Assembly (NCBI RefSeq): GCF_016861975.1
Contig: NZ_BOMB01000024.1
Span: 62,001-126,000, forward strand
Direction of reading: 5' to 3'
Source: Actinocatenispora rupis
Lineage (GTDB): Bacteria > Actinomycetota > Actinomycetes > Mycobacteriales > Micromonosporaceae
DNA: 64,000 nucleotides
Below, in pieces: positions 16,723 to 25,201 of this stretch. A program made the translations under genes and the position numbers. Each line of letters opens with the position of its first letter. Within the stretch, counting starts at the first letter, position 1. The notes under the pieces were generated by a model that saw only the letters and a list, made by a program, of their open reading frames with translations, did not search any database and was not told the origin of the DNA.

Positions 16723-17774
16723 GCACACCGGACACCGAGCGCGAGGCGCCGGAGTTCGACCCGGACGACCCGAAGCTGACCCGCTTCGACCTGGTACGGG
16801 AGGCCGCCCGTCGGGACGGCGTCGAGATCGTGCACTACGAGCCGCGGTTCACGCAGCCCGGTAGCAAGGAAGAGAAGCGCGTCGTCCGGTTCATCGCGCT
16901 GTGCTTCGCGATCGTCGGCCTGACCGCGCTCGCCTTCATCGTGGCGTACGTGGCGTGGCCGTGGCAGTACAAGGGCGGGGCGAACCTCAACAAGTGGTAC
17001 ACGCCGGTCCTGGGCGCGACCCTGGGCCTGTCGCTGCTGTTCATCGGTATCGCGATCGTGACCTGGGCGAAGAAGCTGCTGCCCGAGGAGGTCTCGGTCC
17101 AGGAGCGGCACGAGGGCGCGTCGCCCGACGACGAGCGCAAGCTGACCGTCGCGACCACCCTGAACGTGGTGGACGAGCTGGGCATCAAGCGCCGTCCGCT
17201 GCTCAAGGGCGCGATCGCGCTCGGCCTGGCGCCGGTCGGCGTGGCGGCGATCATGCCGCTGGGCGGCCTGATCAAGGACCACCGGTCGGACCTCATCCAC
17301 ACCGCGTGGAAGAAGGGCGTCCGGCTGATGCACGACGATGGCACGCTGGTGCGGCCGGAGGACGTCAGCGCGGGCGGCCAGATCACGGTGTTCCCGGCGA
17401 TCCCCGAGGGCAACTCCAACAAGTACGCCGACTCGCCGACGCTGCTCATCCACCTGCGGGAGGACGACGCGGCGAAGACGCGGGCCAACGCGCTGCCCAT
17501 CAACAAGGGCGCGCAGTGGCAGAACTACGTGGCGTACTCGAAGATCTGCACCCACGCCGGCTGCCCGGCCAGCCTGTACGAGCAGCAGACCAACCGGCTG
17601 CTCTGCCCGTGCCACCAGTCGCAGTTCGACATCCTCAACAACGCCCGCCCGATCTTCGGTCCGGCCACCCGGCGGCTCCCGCAGCTTCCGATTACGGTGG
17701 ACGGTGACGGCTACTTCGTCGCCACGTCGGACTACAAGGTTCCGATCGGCCCGGGTTTCTGGGAGCGGCCATGA
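16719..17774 (+). CDS. qcrA: cytochrome bc1 complex Rieske iron-sulfur subunit
   Basis: A 351-residue Rieske protein. The 2Fe-2S ligands are in CTHAGC (Cys277, His279) and CPCH (Cys296, His299), with the disulfide pair Cys282/Cys298. Three N-terminal hydrophobic segments (about 50-75, 98-120, 163-185) replace the single anchor of proteobacterial Rieske proteins, as is typical of actinobacteria. It overlaps both qcrC and qcrB by four bases, so all three are translationally coupled. Confidence 0.97.
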   Translation: MSTPDTEREAPEFDPDDPKLTRFDLVREAARRDGVEIVHYEPRFTQPGSKEEKRVVRFIALCFAIVGLTALAFIVAYVAWPWQYKGGANLNKWYTPVLGATLGLSLLFIGIAIVTWAKKLLPEEVSVQERHEGASPDDERKLTVATTLNVVDELGIKRRPLLKGAIALGLAPVGVAAIMPLGGLIKDHRSDLIHTAWKKGVRLMHDDGTLVRPEDVSAGGQITVFPAIPEGNSNKYADSPTLLIHLREDDAAKTRANALPINKGAQWQNYVAYSKICTHAGCPASLYEQQTNRLLCPCHQSQFDILNNARPIFGPATRRLPQLPITVDGDGYFVATSDYKVPIGPGFWERP

Positions 17775-19378
17775 AGCGTCCGAAGTTCAACCCGAAAGAG
17801 GCGCCCGGCCAGGTTGCCGACTGGACCGACCAGCGCCTCGGCATGGCTGGGTCGATCCGGCGGCAGCTCCTGAACAAGGTCTTCCCGGACCACTGGTCGT
17901 TCATGCTGGGCGAGATCGCCCTGTACTCGTTCATCATGCTGCTGCTGACGGGTACGTTCCTGGCGTTCTTCTACACCCCGTCCTCGACCGAGGTCGTCTA
18001 CCACGGGTCGTACGTGCCGCTCCAGGGCATCAAGATGTCCCAGGCGTACGCGTCGTCACTGAACCTGTCGTTCGACGTGCGTGGCGGCCTGATCCTCCGG
18101 CAGATCCACCACTGGTCCGCCCTGCTGTTCATGGCGTCGATCGTCGTGCACATGCTGCGGATCTTCTTCACCGGTGCGTTCCGGCGCCCGCGTGAGGTCA
18201 ACTGGATGATCGGCTTCCTGCTGTTCTGGCTGGGCTTCCTGGAGGGCTTCGCCGGCTACTCGCTGCCGGACGACGCGCTGTCCGGTACCGGCCTGCGCAT
18301 CGCGGACGCGATCATGCTGTCGATCCCCGTGGTCGGCACCTGGGTGTCGTTCTCGATCTTCGGGGGCGAGTTCCCGGGGGACGTGATCCTGCAACGGTTG
18401 TACATCGCGCACGTGTTCCTCGTGCCGGGCATCATCCTGGCCTTGGTCGCGGTGCACGTACTGCTGGTGTTCAAGTTGAAGCACACGCAGTGGGCCGGCC
18501 CCGGCCGGACCGAGCACAACGTCGTCGGGCACCGCATGTTTCCGGGCTTCGCGGCCAAGGGCGCGGGCATGTCGATGGTGGTCTTCGGCCTGCTGGCGCT
18601 GCTGGGCGGGCTGATCCAGATCAACCCGATCTGGCTGTTCGGCCCGTACAAGGCGGCCGTGGTGTCGTCGGCGTCGCAGCCCGACTGGTACGTGATGTTC
18701 CTGGACGGGTCGACACGTCTGATGCCGCCCTGGGAGATCCGCATCCACCTGTTCGGCCACGGGTACACCGTGCCCCCGTTGTTCTGGCCGACGGTGGTGC
18801 TGCCCGGCATCCTGACGATGGTGGGCCTGCTGTATCCGTTCCTGGAGCAGCGGTTCCTCAAGGACAAGGCGCACCACAACCTGCTCCAGCGGCCGCGCGA
18901 TGTGCCACTGCGGGCCGGCCTCGGCGCCATGGCCGTGGCGTTCTGGCTGGTACTGACGATCTCCGGCGGCAACGACGTGCTCGCCCAGAAGTTCGACATC
19001 AGCCTGAACGCGATGACGTGGGCCGGCCGGATCGGCATCCTGATCGTCCCGCCGCTGGCGTACTACGTGGTCTACCGGCTGTGCCTGGGGTTGCAGCAGC
19101 ACGACCGGGAGGTCCTGGCGCACGGCGTCGAGACCGGCATCATCAAGCGGCTGCCGAACGGCCAGTTCATCGAGGTGCACCAACCGCTGGGCCCGCCGGA
19201 CGAGCACGGCCACACCGAGCTGCCGTACCGCGGCTGGGTGGTGCCGAAGAAGATGAACCGGATCGGCGCGATCGGCCCCGCGGTCAAGGGCTTCTTCGTA
19301 CCGGTGGAGAAGCCGGAGGAGGCCGCTCCGGTCTCGCCGGCCCCGTCGCGCGAGGAGATCACCTCCGGCCGCGACTAG
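17771..19378 (+). CDS. qcrB: cytochrome bc1 complex cytochrome b subunit
   Basis: A 535-residue cytochrome b that oxidises menaquinol. It has the haem-binding histidine helices (RQIHHWSALLFMASIVVHMLR near 112) and the Qo-site region, followed by a cytosolic C-terminal tail of about 130 residues typical of actinobacterial QcrB. It is the last gene of the ctaE-qcrCAB unit and is followed by a terminator. Confidence 0.97.
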   Translation: MKRPKFNPKEAPGQVADWTDQRLGMAGSIRRQLLNKVFPDHWSFMLGEIALYSFIMLLLTGTFLAFFYTPSSTEVVYHGSYVPLQGIKMSQAYASSLNLSFDVRGGLILRQIHHWSALLFMASIVVHMLRIFFTGAFRRPREVNWMIGFLLFWLGFLEGFAGYSLPDDALSGTGLRIADAIMLSIPVVGTWVSFSIFGGEFPGDVILQRLYIAHVFLVPGIILALVAVHVLLVFKLKHTQWAGPGRTEHNVVGHRMFPGFAAKGAGMSMVVFGLLALLGGLIQINPIWLFGPYKAAVVSSASQPDWYVMFLDGSTRLMPPWEIRIHLFGHGYTVPPLFWPTVVLPGILTMVGLLYPFLEQRFLKDKAHHNLLQRPRDVPLRAGLGAMAVAFWLVLTISGGNDVLAQKFDISLNAMTWAGRIGILIVPPLAYYVVYRLCLGLQQHDREVLAHGVETGIIKRLPNGQFIEVHQPLGPPDEHGHTELPYRGWVVPKKMNRIGAIGPAVKGFFVPVEKPEEAAPVSPAPSREEITSGRD

Positions 19379-19392
19379 GTCCACGACCCACG

Positions 19393-19432
19393 AACGGGGC
19401 GTCCGCACTGCGCGGGCGCCCCGTTCCGTTTG
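19393..19432 (+). terminator. terminator after qcrB
   Basis: AACGGGGCG and CGCCCCGTT form a 9-bp outer stem with an inner TCCGC/GCGGG extension; CCGTTTG follows. It starts 15 nt past the qcrB stop. Confidence 0.8.
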
Positions 19433-19465
19433 CCCCACGACCCCCGGGTACGGCAGGATGCCGGC

Positions 19466-19894
19466 GTGGCGATCGCCCTTCCAGACACTGAGGTCTGCAC
19501 GTTCTGCGGCACGCTTGCCGGCGACTTTCCGTACACGATCCTGGATCGGGACGACCGGGTGGCCATCCTGGTCACCCGGGAGCAGCGGGGCGTCGCCCAC
19601 CTGCTCGTCATCCCGGTACTGCACCGCGCGACGGTGCTCGACCTGGCACCGGACGAGGCGTCGGCGGTGATGGCCGGCGTACAGCGGGCGGCACGTGCGG
19701 TGGCCGCGGCGCACGACCCGGACGGCATCTGCGTCTGGCAGAACAACGGCGTACCGGCCCGGCAGACCGTGCCGCACGTGCACTTCCACGTGGCCGGTAC
19801 GTTGCCGGGCGGCGGGACCGAGTGGGGTGACGTACCGCGGCTGTCGGTGGGGGAGACGGACGAGATCGCCGAGCGCCTCCGCCCCCACCTGTAG
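19466..19894 (+). CDS. HIT-family hydrolase/transferase
   Basis: A 142-residue histidine-triad protein. The catalytic HVHFHVAG lies near residue 110, and the N-terminal CTFCGTLAGDFPYTILD resembles the CxxC-containing HIT group. Such proteins hydrolyse nucleoside phosphoramidates or dinucleoside polyphosphates. GTG 19466 is preferred because the Cys-rich start follows directly; the frame could begin 12 codons earlier but has no ribosome site. Confidence 0.9.
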   Translation: MAIALPDTEVCTFCGTLAGDFPYTILDRDDRVAILVTREQRGVAHLLVIPVLHRATVLDLAPDEASAVMAGVQRAARAVAAAHDPDGICVWQNNGVPARQTVPHVHFHVAGTLPGGGTEWGDVPRLSVGETDEIAERLRPHL

Positions 19895-19942
19895 CCGGGC
19901 GTTCCCGGGCTCCGTCGCCGGCTGGGAGCCGGTGGCGCCGGC

Positions 19943-20764
19943 TCAGAGGGTGTCGGCGAAGGCGAGGAGGCGGGCGGCGAGCGGGCCGCCGGCCCGGGTC
20001 CAGCGGAAGTGGTTCATCGGGGCGCCGGACTCGTCGCTGGTGTAGTGGTGCCGGGTCACGGTGGTGCCGGTGAACTTCGCGGTGAAGTGGTCCAGGGTGG
20101 ACGCCGGGGTGAGCCGGTCGCCGGCGACGCTGACCCCGAGCACCGGTACCTTCACGTCGGCGAGCCGCGCGTCCGCGTCGGCGCCGTCGATGGCGGGGAA
20201 GTCGCCGGTGCGTACGACGTGGGCCCAGTCGCGCATGATGCCTCGGGACTGCCGGCCGCCGAAGCCGAGCCGGTGGCCCGGCCAGTATCCGAGGCCGGCG
20301 GACAGCCCGGTGATGACCGGGGTGACGGCGCGCAGGCCCACCCCGTACCAGCCGGGGTAGTAGCGCTTCCACGGGGTGCCGGAGGCGACGAGCGCGAGGC
20401 CGGCGCCGGTGCCGCCGAGGGCGAGGTGGAGTGCCGCGGCGTGGCCGCCGAGGCTGTGCCCGATGAGCAGCGGCGCGTCGGCCCCGAGCTCGGCCAGTAC
20501 GGTGGCGACGTCGTCGACGAGCTCCGCGTACCCGTAGCGGCTGGCGCGGGTGGGCAGCGGGGTGCTGGCGCCGGTGCCGCGCAGGTCGGCGACGACGACG
20601 TCGAGGCCGCCGGCGGTGAGCGGGGCGACGAAGCCGTCGTAGTACGCGGCGGGGACGCCCATCGCGGGCAGCAGCAGCGCGGTGCGCCCGCCGCCCGCCG
20701 GGTGGACGCGCAGCGCGAGGCGGTCACGGCCGCGCGTCAGGTACCGGGTCTCGACGGGACTCAT
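19943..20764 (-). CDS. alpha/beta-fold hydrolase
   Basis: A 273-residue alpha/beta hydrolase. The nucleophile elbow is GHSLGG (about residue 105), the oxyanion strand LLLPAMGVPAAYYD is near 30, and a late GDRLTP supplies the likely acid. His near the end (HHYTSDESG) may complete the triad. It lies 9 nt beyond the methyltransferase stop on the same strand. The substrate is unknown. Confidence 0.87.
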   Translation of the reverse strand: MSPVETRYLTRGRDRLALRVHPAGGGRTALLLPAMGVPAAYYDGFVAPLTAGGLDVVVADLRGTGASTPLPTRASRYGYAELVDDVATVLAELGADAPLLIGHSLGGHAAALHLALGGTGAGLALVASGTPWKRYYPGWYGVGLRAVTPVITGLSAGLGYWPGHRLGFGGRQSRGIMRDWAHVVRTGDFPAIDGADADARLADVKVPVLGVSVAGDRLTPASTLDHFTAKFTGTTVTRHHYTSDESGAPMNHFRWTRAGGPLAARLLAFADTL

Positions 20765-20773
20765 GCCCTCATG

Positions 20774-21322
20774 TTACCGGCGGGTAGCGACGATGGCTGT
20801 GGCGTTCGTCGCCGTACCGACCTCGACCGTGACGTACCGGGGGTCGGTCAGCCAGGCGAGCCGCAACCCGTCCGGCCGCCCCTGGTACGTCGGGGGCCAG
20901 TCCGGCGACGGCGTGAAGTCGTCCAGCACCACCACGCCGCCCGGCGCGACCAGCTCGGTCACCGCGTCCGGCCCGCCCTGCTTCGCCCCGCCGTCGCAGA
21001 ACAGCACCCGGTACGGCCCGTACCCGGCAAGCGCTTGCCAGTCCTCCGCCAGCACCCGTACGGCCGGGTCGTCGGCGAAGAGTGCGGCGGTCGCGGCGGC
21101 ACGGGCCGGGTCGCGTTCCACGGTGACCAGGCGGGCGCCGGCCGGCAGACCCGACCGCAGCCAGGCCGTACCGACGCCGTGTCCACCGCCCGCCTCGCCG
21201 ACCGCACCGTCCCCGGCCGTCGCGGCGAGCGCCGCCAACAACCGGCCGACCCCGTCGGTACACGAGAATCCGAAGCCGGAGGCGCGGGCACCTGCGCGGG
21301 CGGCGGCGACCAGCGGCGGCAC
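20774..21322 (-). CDS. class I SAM-dependent methyltransferase-like protein
   Basis: A protein of about 182 residues with a Rossmann-type methyltransferase pattern: motif I GEAGGGHGVGTAWL (about 36-49), the acidic end of strand 2 VTVERD, and a later VLFCDGGAKQGG strand. The fold resembles O-methyltransferase-type proteins. GTG 21322 is chosen as the first start after the Lrp gene stop at 21334, but CTG or a further upstream coupled start is possible. The substrate is unknown. Confidence 0.75.
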   Translation of the reverse strand: MPPLVAAARAGARASGFGFSCTDGVGRLLAALAATAGDGAVGEAGGGHGVGTAWLRSGLPAGARLVTVERDPARAAATAALFADDPAVRVLAEDWQALAGYGPYRVLFCDGGAKQGGPDAVTELVAPGGVVVLDDFTPSPDWPPTYQGRPDGLRLAWLTDPRYVTVEVGTATNATAIVATRR

Positions 21323-21333
21323 CGGCCGGGTAG

Positions 21334-21621
21334 TCAGTCGGCGTCCTCGAAGCCGATCGCGAACGCCTCCTCCAGGTCGTGCCGGGAGTACGCGCGGAAC
21401 GCGATGTGCGTCTCGGTGTCGACGACGCCCGCGGTCTTGCTGATCCGGTCCGCGATCACGTCGGCGATGTTCTCGAACTCGCGGACCCGGACCACGGCGA
21501 TCAGGTCGACGTTGCCGGCCGTCGAGTACACCTCGCTGACGCCGGGCAGCTCGGCGAGCGTCCGGGCCACCTCGGGGATCGAGTCGGTCTGGCACTGGAT
21601 GAGGACGATCGCGGTGATCAC
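21334..21621 (-). CDS. stand-alone Lrp/AsnC ligand-binding domain protein
   Basis: A 95-residue protein made only of the RAM/AsnC effector-binding domain, without helix-turn-helix: MITAIVLIQC, then GVSEVYSTAGNVDLIAVVRV. The full DNA-binding half is absent, as in the known small Lrp-like proteins of actinobacteria. It may bind amino acids and form oligomers with full-length Lrp. GTG 21621 is the start. It lies directly before the methyltransferase gene. Confidence 0.9.
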   Translation of the reverse strand: MITAIVLIQCQTDSIPEVARTLAELPGVSEVYSTAGNVDLIAVVRVREFENIADVIADRISKTAGVVDTETHIAFRAYSRHDLEEAFAIGFEDAD

Positions 21622-21665
21622 CGTGCGCTCCTGCCTGTCGACCTGCCCTGCCCGGTCATGCTAAG

Positions 21666-22472
21666 TCACGCCGCCGGTCGGCCGGCGCGGACCGTCACGG
21701 GCGAGCCGTCCGGTGCGACCGCGCGTACCGCGTCGACGAGGTGTTCGCCGGCCCGTACGGTCGCGCCGGGCCAGACGACGCTGCGGGTCAGCGTGCCGGC
21801 CACCGTCGCGCCGGCGCCGACCACGCTGGCACCGCCGGAGGCGTGCAGGTTCGCGGCGAGGTAGTCGGCGGGGGTGCCGCAGTCGAGGAAGACCCCGTCG
21901 TACCGGACGAGGTCGAGGCGTCCGGCGGCGTCGGCGTGCCGCCACGGGACGTTCAGCTCGGAGGCGCCGGTGGGCAGCGCGGCGACCAGCGGCCACGGGG
22001 CCAGCGACGCGCCGGCGAACCGCAGCGTACGTGGGCCGGCGCTCGGGAAGTCGCCGCGCGTGGCGTCCGGTACGACGAGGAGCCGGGGACGGTCACCGGC
22101 CCAGCCGGCCAGCAGCTCCGCGTACGGCGCGCCGCCGGCCAGGTAGCCGTCCGCGTTGCACACCAGGACGTCCCGGCCGGCGATCCAGTCCCGCAGGTTC
22201 GCCACGCCGCCCCCGGTACCGAGCGCGGGCGGCGGCTCGACCGACACGTGCACCCGGCCGTCCAGGTGCGCGACGATCGCGTCCGCCAGGTAGCACGCGT
22301 TGACCGCGACGTGGGCGGCACCGGCGAGCCCCAGCCCGGCGAGCCGGTCGAGCGTACGGTCCAGCAGCGGCACGCCGTCCACCGGACACAACGGCTTCGG
22401 TACCAGCTCGGTCAGCGGACGCAGCCGCCGGCCCTCACCCGCGGCCAGGACGACCGCACACAGTTCCCGCAC
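21666..22472 (-). CDS. sugar-phosphate nucleotidyltransferase family protein
   Basis: A 268-residue nucleotidyl transferase. The signature LAAGEGRRLRPLTELVPKPL (residues 9-28) binds the NTP, and DVLVCNADGYL near 110 holds the metal-binding Asp. The C-terminal 60 residues contain a left-handed-helix-like tail (GASVVGAGATVAGTLTRSVVW). It would activate a sugar 1-phosphate with a nucleotide; which sugar is unknown. It starts 6 nt after the Nudix gene. Confidence 0.88.
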   Translation of the reverse strand: MRELCAVVLAAGEGRRLRPLTELVPKPLCPVDGVPLLDRTLDRLAGLGLAGAAHVAVNACYLADAIVAHLDGRVHVSVEPPPALGTGGGVANLRDWIAGRDVLVCNADGYLAGGAPYAELLAGWAGDRPRLLVVPDATRGDFPSAGPRTLRFAGASLAPWPLVAALPTGASELNVPWRHADAAGRLDLVRYDGVFLDCGTPADYLAANLHASGGASVVGAGATVAGTLTRSVVWPGATVRAGEHLVDAVRAVAPDGSPVTVRAGRPAA

Positions 22473-22478
22473 GGGTCG

Positions 22479-23078
22479 TCAGGTCCGTTGCGGATCGAAC
22501 ACCGCGGCGTCCACGTCACCGTCGTGCCCGGCCAGCGGACCGATCCCGTACCGCGCGACGAGGCGGGCGGTCGGCAACGTCAGGCGCGGCAGGTCCGACA
22601 CCGGGAACCAGCGCGCCTCGTGCACCTCCACCGCGTCCACCGCGATCGGATGCGCCGCCGGATCGATCCGCGCCACGAACACCGTGTCCACCCACTGGCC
22701 GCGCGGATGCACCACCGCGTTCGGTACCGCCGGGGTCAGGGTGTCCGGCACCAGCTCGATGCCCGCCTCCTCGGCCAGCTCCCGCGCCGCGCACGCCCGC
22801 GGCTCCTCGCCCCGCTCGATCAGCCCGCCCGGCAGCGTCCAGCCGAACCCGGGCGGCTGGTGCAGCAGCAGGATCCGCGCCTCCGCCGGCACCACGTGGG
22901 CCGGCACCCCGGCAGGCACGCTCGCCGCGTCCAGCAGCAGCGTCACCGCACCCAGCGTGTACGTCGGCGCGACGGTGCGCACCACCCGGCGCCGTACCCG
23001 GCTCGGCAGCCGGTGAAACACCCGGAAGCCGATGAAGTACGCGTAGCCACGCAGGCCGGACGGCCGCCGAATCGTCAT
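22479..23078 (-). CDS. Nudix hydrolase
   Basis: A 199-residue protein with a complete Nudix box, G-x5-E-x7-REL-x-EE-x-G, in GLIERGEEPRACAARELAEE (about residues 99-118). It would hydrolyse a nucleoside diphosphate linked to another group. About 40 N-terminal residues precede the Nudix fold. It is followed 6 nt later by the sugar-nucleotidyltransferase, suggesting linked roles in nucleotide-sugar handling. Confidence 0.92.
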   Translation of the reverse strand: MTIRRPSGLRGYAYFIGFRVFHRLPSRVRRRVVRTVAPTYTLGAVTLLLDAASVPAGVPAHVVPAEARILLLHQPPGFGWTLPGGLIERGEEPRACAARELAEEAGIELVPDTLTPAVPNAVVHPRGQWVDTVFVARIDPAAHPIAVDAVEVHEARWFPVSDLPRLTLPTARLVARYGIGPLAGHDGDVDAAVFDPQRT

Positions 23079-23255
23079 GCATCCAGGCTATCGACCGCCA
23101 CTCGGGCACGCATGATCACGTCACCGAGGGCCGGGAGTACCCGGGGAGGGCCGTGAGATGGCCGCTGCGGCGTCGACCGGGCGGGACGGTGCCCGTGGGG
23201 TCAGCTCGGTGGTACGACTGGGCGAGGCGGCGCGGGAGGCCCGGCGCCGACAGGG

Positions 23256-25061
23256 CTACGTGGTGGCGGTGCGGTCGACGGAGGCGATGAGCCGGCCGAC
23301 GACCTCGTCGGCGGTCAGCTTGCCCGCGGACACCGCGACGAACAGCGCGTCCAGGTCCGGAAAGCCCAGCTCGTGCGCGGTACTGACGAGCGGGTCCTCG
23401 GCCGCGAGGGCGCGCTCCTTGCGGCGCAGCGCGCGGGCCACGGCGACCCGGCCGGCGTCGATGCGGTCGTTGAGGGTGTCGACGGCGGTGTCCGAATCGG
23501 ACCGGTGGAACCACTTGCCGATGGCGAGCCGGGCGTTGGCGCTCTTGGCGAAGCCCAGCCACTCCTTGGAGGGGCCGGGATAGTCGCCCGCGTTGGTGGT
23601 GATGACCTCCACGACGTCGCCGTCCTCCAGCACCGTGGAGACCCGGGAGAGCCGCCCGTTCACGTACGCGCCGATGAGGCGGTCGCCGGTCTGGTTGGAC
23701 TCCGAGTACGCGAGGTCGACGGGGGTGGCGCCGGCGGGGAGGATCACGCGCTCGCCGCCGGTGGTGAACACCTGGACCTGGTCCTCGGAGAGATCACATC
23801 GGAGCGCGTCGAGGAACTCGGCCGACGCCAGCGCGTCGCGCTCCCAGACGAGCAGCGACTGCAGCCAGTCGAGCCGCTCCCGGCCGCCGGTCGGCGCGGT
23901 GCCGTTGCGCAACTGTACGACGATGCCGAACTCGGCGGTGTCGTTCATCTCCTCGGTACGGATCATCACCTCGACCGGCTGCCGGCCCGGCCCCATCACC
24001 GTCGTGTGCAGCGACTGGTACAGGTTGAACTTGGGGGAGGCGATGAAGTCCTTGAACCGGCCCGGAACGGGGCGCCACAACGCGTGCATGGTGCCGAGCG
24101 CCGCGTAACAGTCGGTGGCCGGGCCGTCGACGATGACCACGATGCGGGGCGGGTCGTTCGGCTCGCGGAGCGGACCCGACGTCATCTCGTGGTAGATCGA
24201 CGAGTGGTGCCGGGACCGCCGGATCACCTCGGCGTCGATCCGGTCCCGGCGCAGCGCACCGGACACCGTACGGATCACGTCCATCAGGTAGCCGCCGTCG
24301 TCGGCCCGTTCCGTCAGGTACTTGTCGATCTCCAGGAACATGTCCGGGTCGATCGTGCGCAGGACGATGTCCTCCAGCTCGGCCTTGAGCACGTGGATGC
24401 CCAGCCGGTCCGCCAGCGGTACGAGGACGTCCTGGGTGGCGTTCGCGATGCGGAGCTGGGAGCTGCGGGACTTGTGCTGGAGGGTGCGCATGTTGTGCAC
24501 CCGGTCGGCCAGCTTGATGATCAGGACGCGGACGTCCTCGCCGGCCGCCACGATCATCTTGCGGATCGTCTCCGCCTCGGCCACGTCGCCGAAGAACACC
24601 TTGTCCAGTTTCGTCACGCCGTCGACCAGCAACGCCACCTCGGTGCCGAAGTCGGCGCGCAACTGCTCCAGCGTGTACTCGGTGTCCTCGACCGTGTCGT
24701 GCAGCAGCGCCGCCGCCAGCGTCACCGGGTCCATGCCCAGCTCGGCCAGGATCTGCGCGACCGCCAGCGGATGGCTGATGTACGCCTCGCCGGAGCGACG
24801 GACCTGCCCGGAGTGCATCCGGTCGGCCACCTCGAACGCCCGGAGCACCAGCGCCGCGTCGGGCCTCGGGTACGAGCCGCGGTGGGCGCGCACCAGCGCC
24901 TCGATCGGCGTCTCCGTGCCGCCGGAGCCGCCCCAGGGCAGCATCGCGCGAAGCCACCGGTACAGCGGTGCCGTGGCGCGGCGGTCCGGAGCTGCGGACT
25001 CCGGCGCCCGGGCGGGCGGATCGGCAGCCCATGAGGGGTTGGCTCCGAGGCTCAACGCCAC
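23256..25061 (-). CDS. RelA/SpoT homologue, probable ppGpp hydrolase with degenerate synthetase domain
   Basis: A 601-residue protein: HD hydrolase domain (His97, His121-Asp122 in LLHDTVEDT), synthetase-like domain (282-380, with FKDFIASPKFNLYQSLHTTV), TGS (about 415-475) and a helical tail. The C-terminal zinc-finger/ACT regulatory part of full-length Rel is absent. Synthetase residues are altered: the RPKH motif is RSRH, the following Lys is Glu292, and the usual D-L-[IV]-x-[IV]-R strand carrying the catalytic Asp is replaced by NDPPRIVVIV. Hydrolysis is expected, synthesis is doubtful. GTG 25061 has a poorly spaced ribosome site. Confidence 0.9.
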   Translation of the reverse strand: MALSLGANPSWAADPPARAPESAAPDRRATAPLYRWLRAMLPWGGSGGTETPIEALVRAHRGSYPRPDAALVLRAFEVADRMHSGQVRRSGEAYISHPLAVAQILAELGMDPVTLAAALLHDTVEDTEYTLEQLRADFGTEVALLVDGVTKLDKVFFGDVAEAETIRKMIVAAGEDVRVLIIKLADRVHNMRTLQHKSRSSQLRIANATQDVLVPLADRLGIHVLKAELEDIVLRTIDPDMFLEIDKYLTERADDGGYLMDVIRTVSGALRRDRIDAEVIRRSRHHSSIYHEMTSGPLREPNDPPRIVVIVDGPATDCYAALGTMHALWRPVPGRFKDFIASPKFNLYQSLHTTVMGPGRQPVEVMIRTEEMNDTAEFGIVVQLRNGTAPTGGRERLDWLQSLLVWERDALASAEFLDALRCDLSEDQVQVFTTGGERVILPAGATPVDLAYSESNQTGDRLIGAYVNGRLSRVSTVLEDGDVVEVITTNAGDYPGPSKEWLGFAKSANARLAIGKWFHRSDSDTAVDTLNDRIDAGRVAVARALRRKERALAAEDPLVSTAHELGFPDLDALFVAVSAGKLTADEVVGRLIASVDRTATT

Positions 25062-25201
25062 CTCCGCATCCGACCTGGTGTGGTCTGACGGGTCCTTACA
25101 CCGATCGTAATCGGCACGATGTTCGGCCGATCAGCCAATTACACCTGACCGTTCGATGGAAACCAACGAGCGGTCCGGTGCCCGATGACGGCTGTTCCCG
25201 C

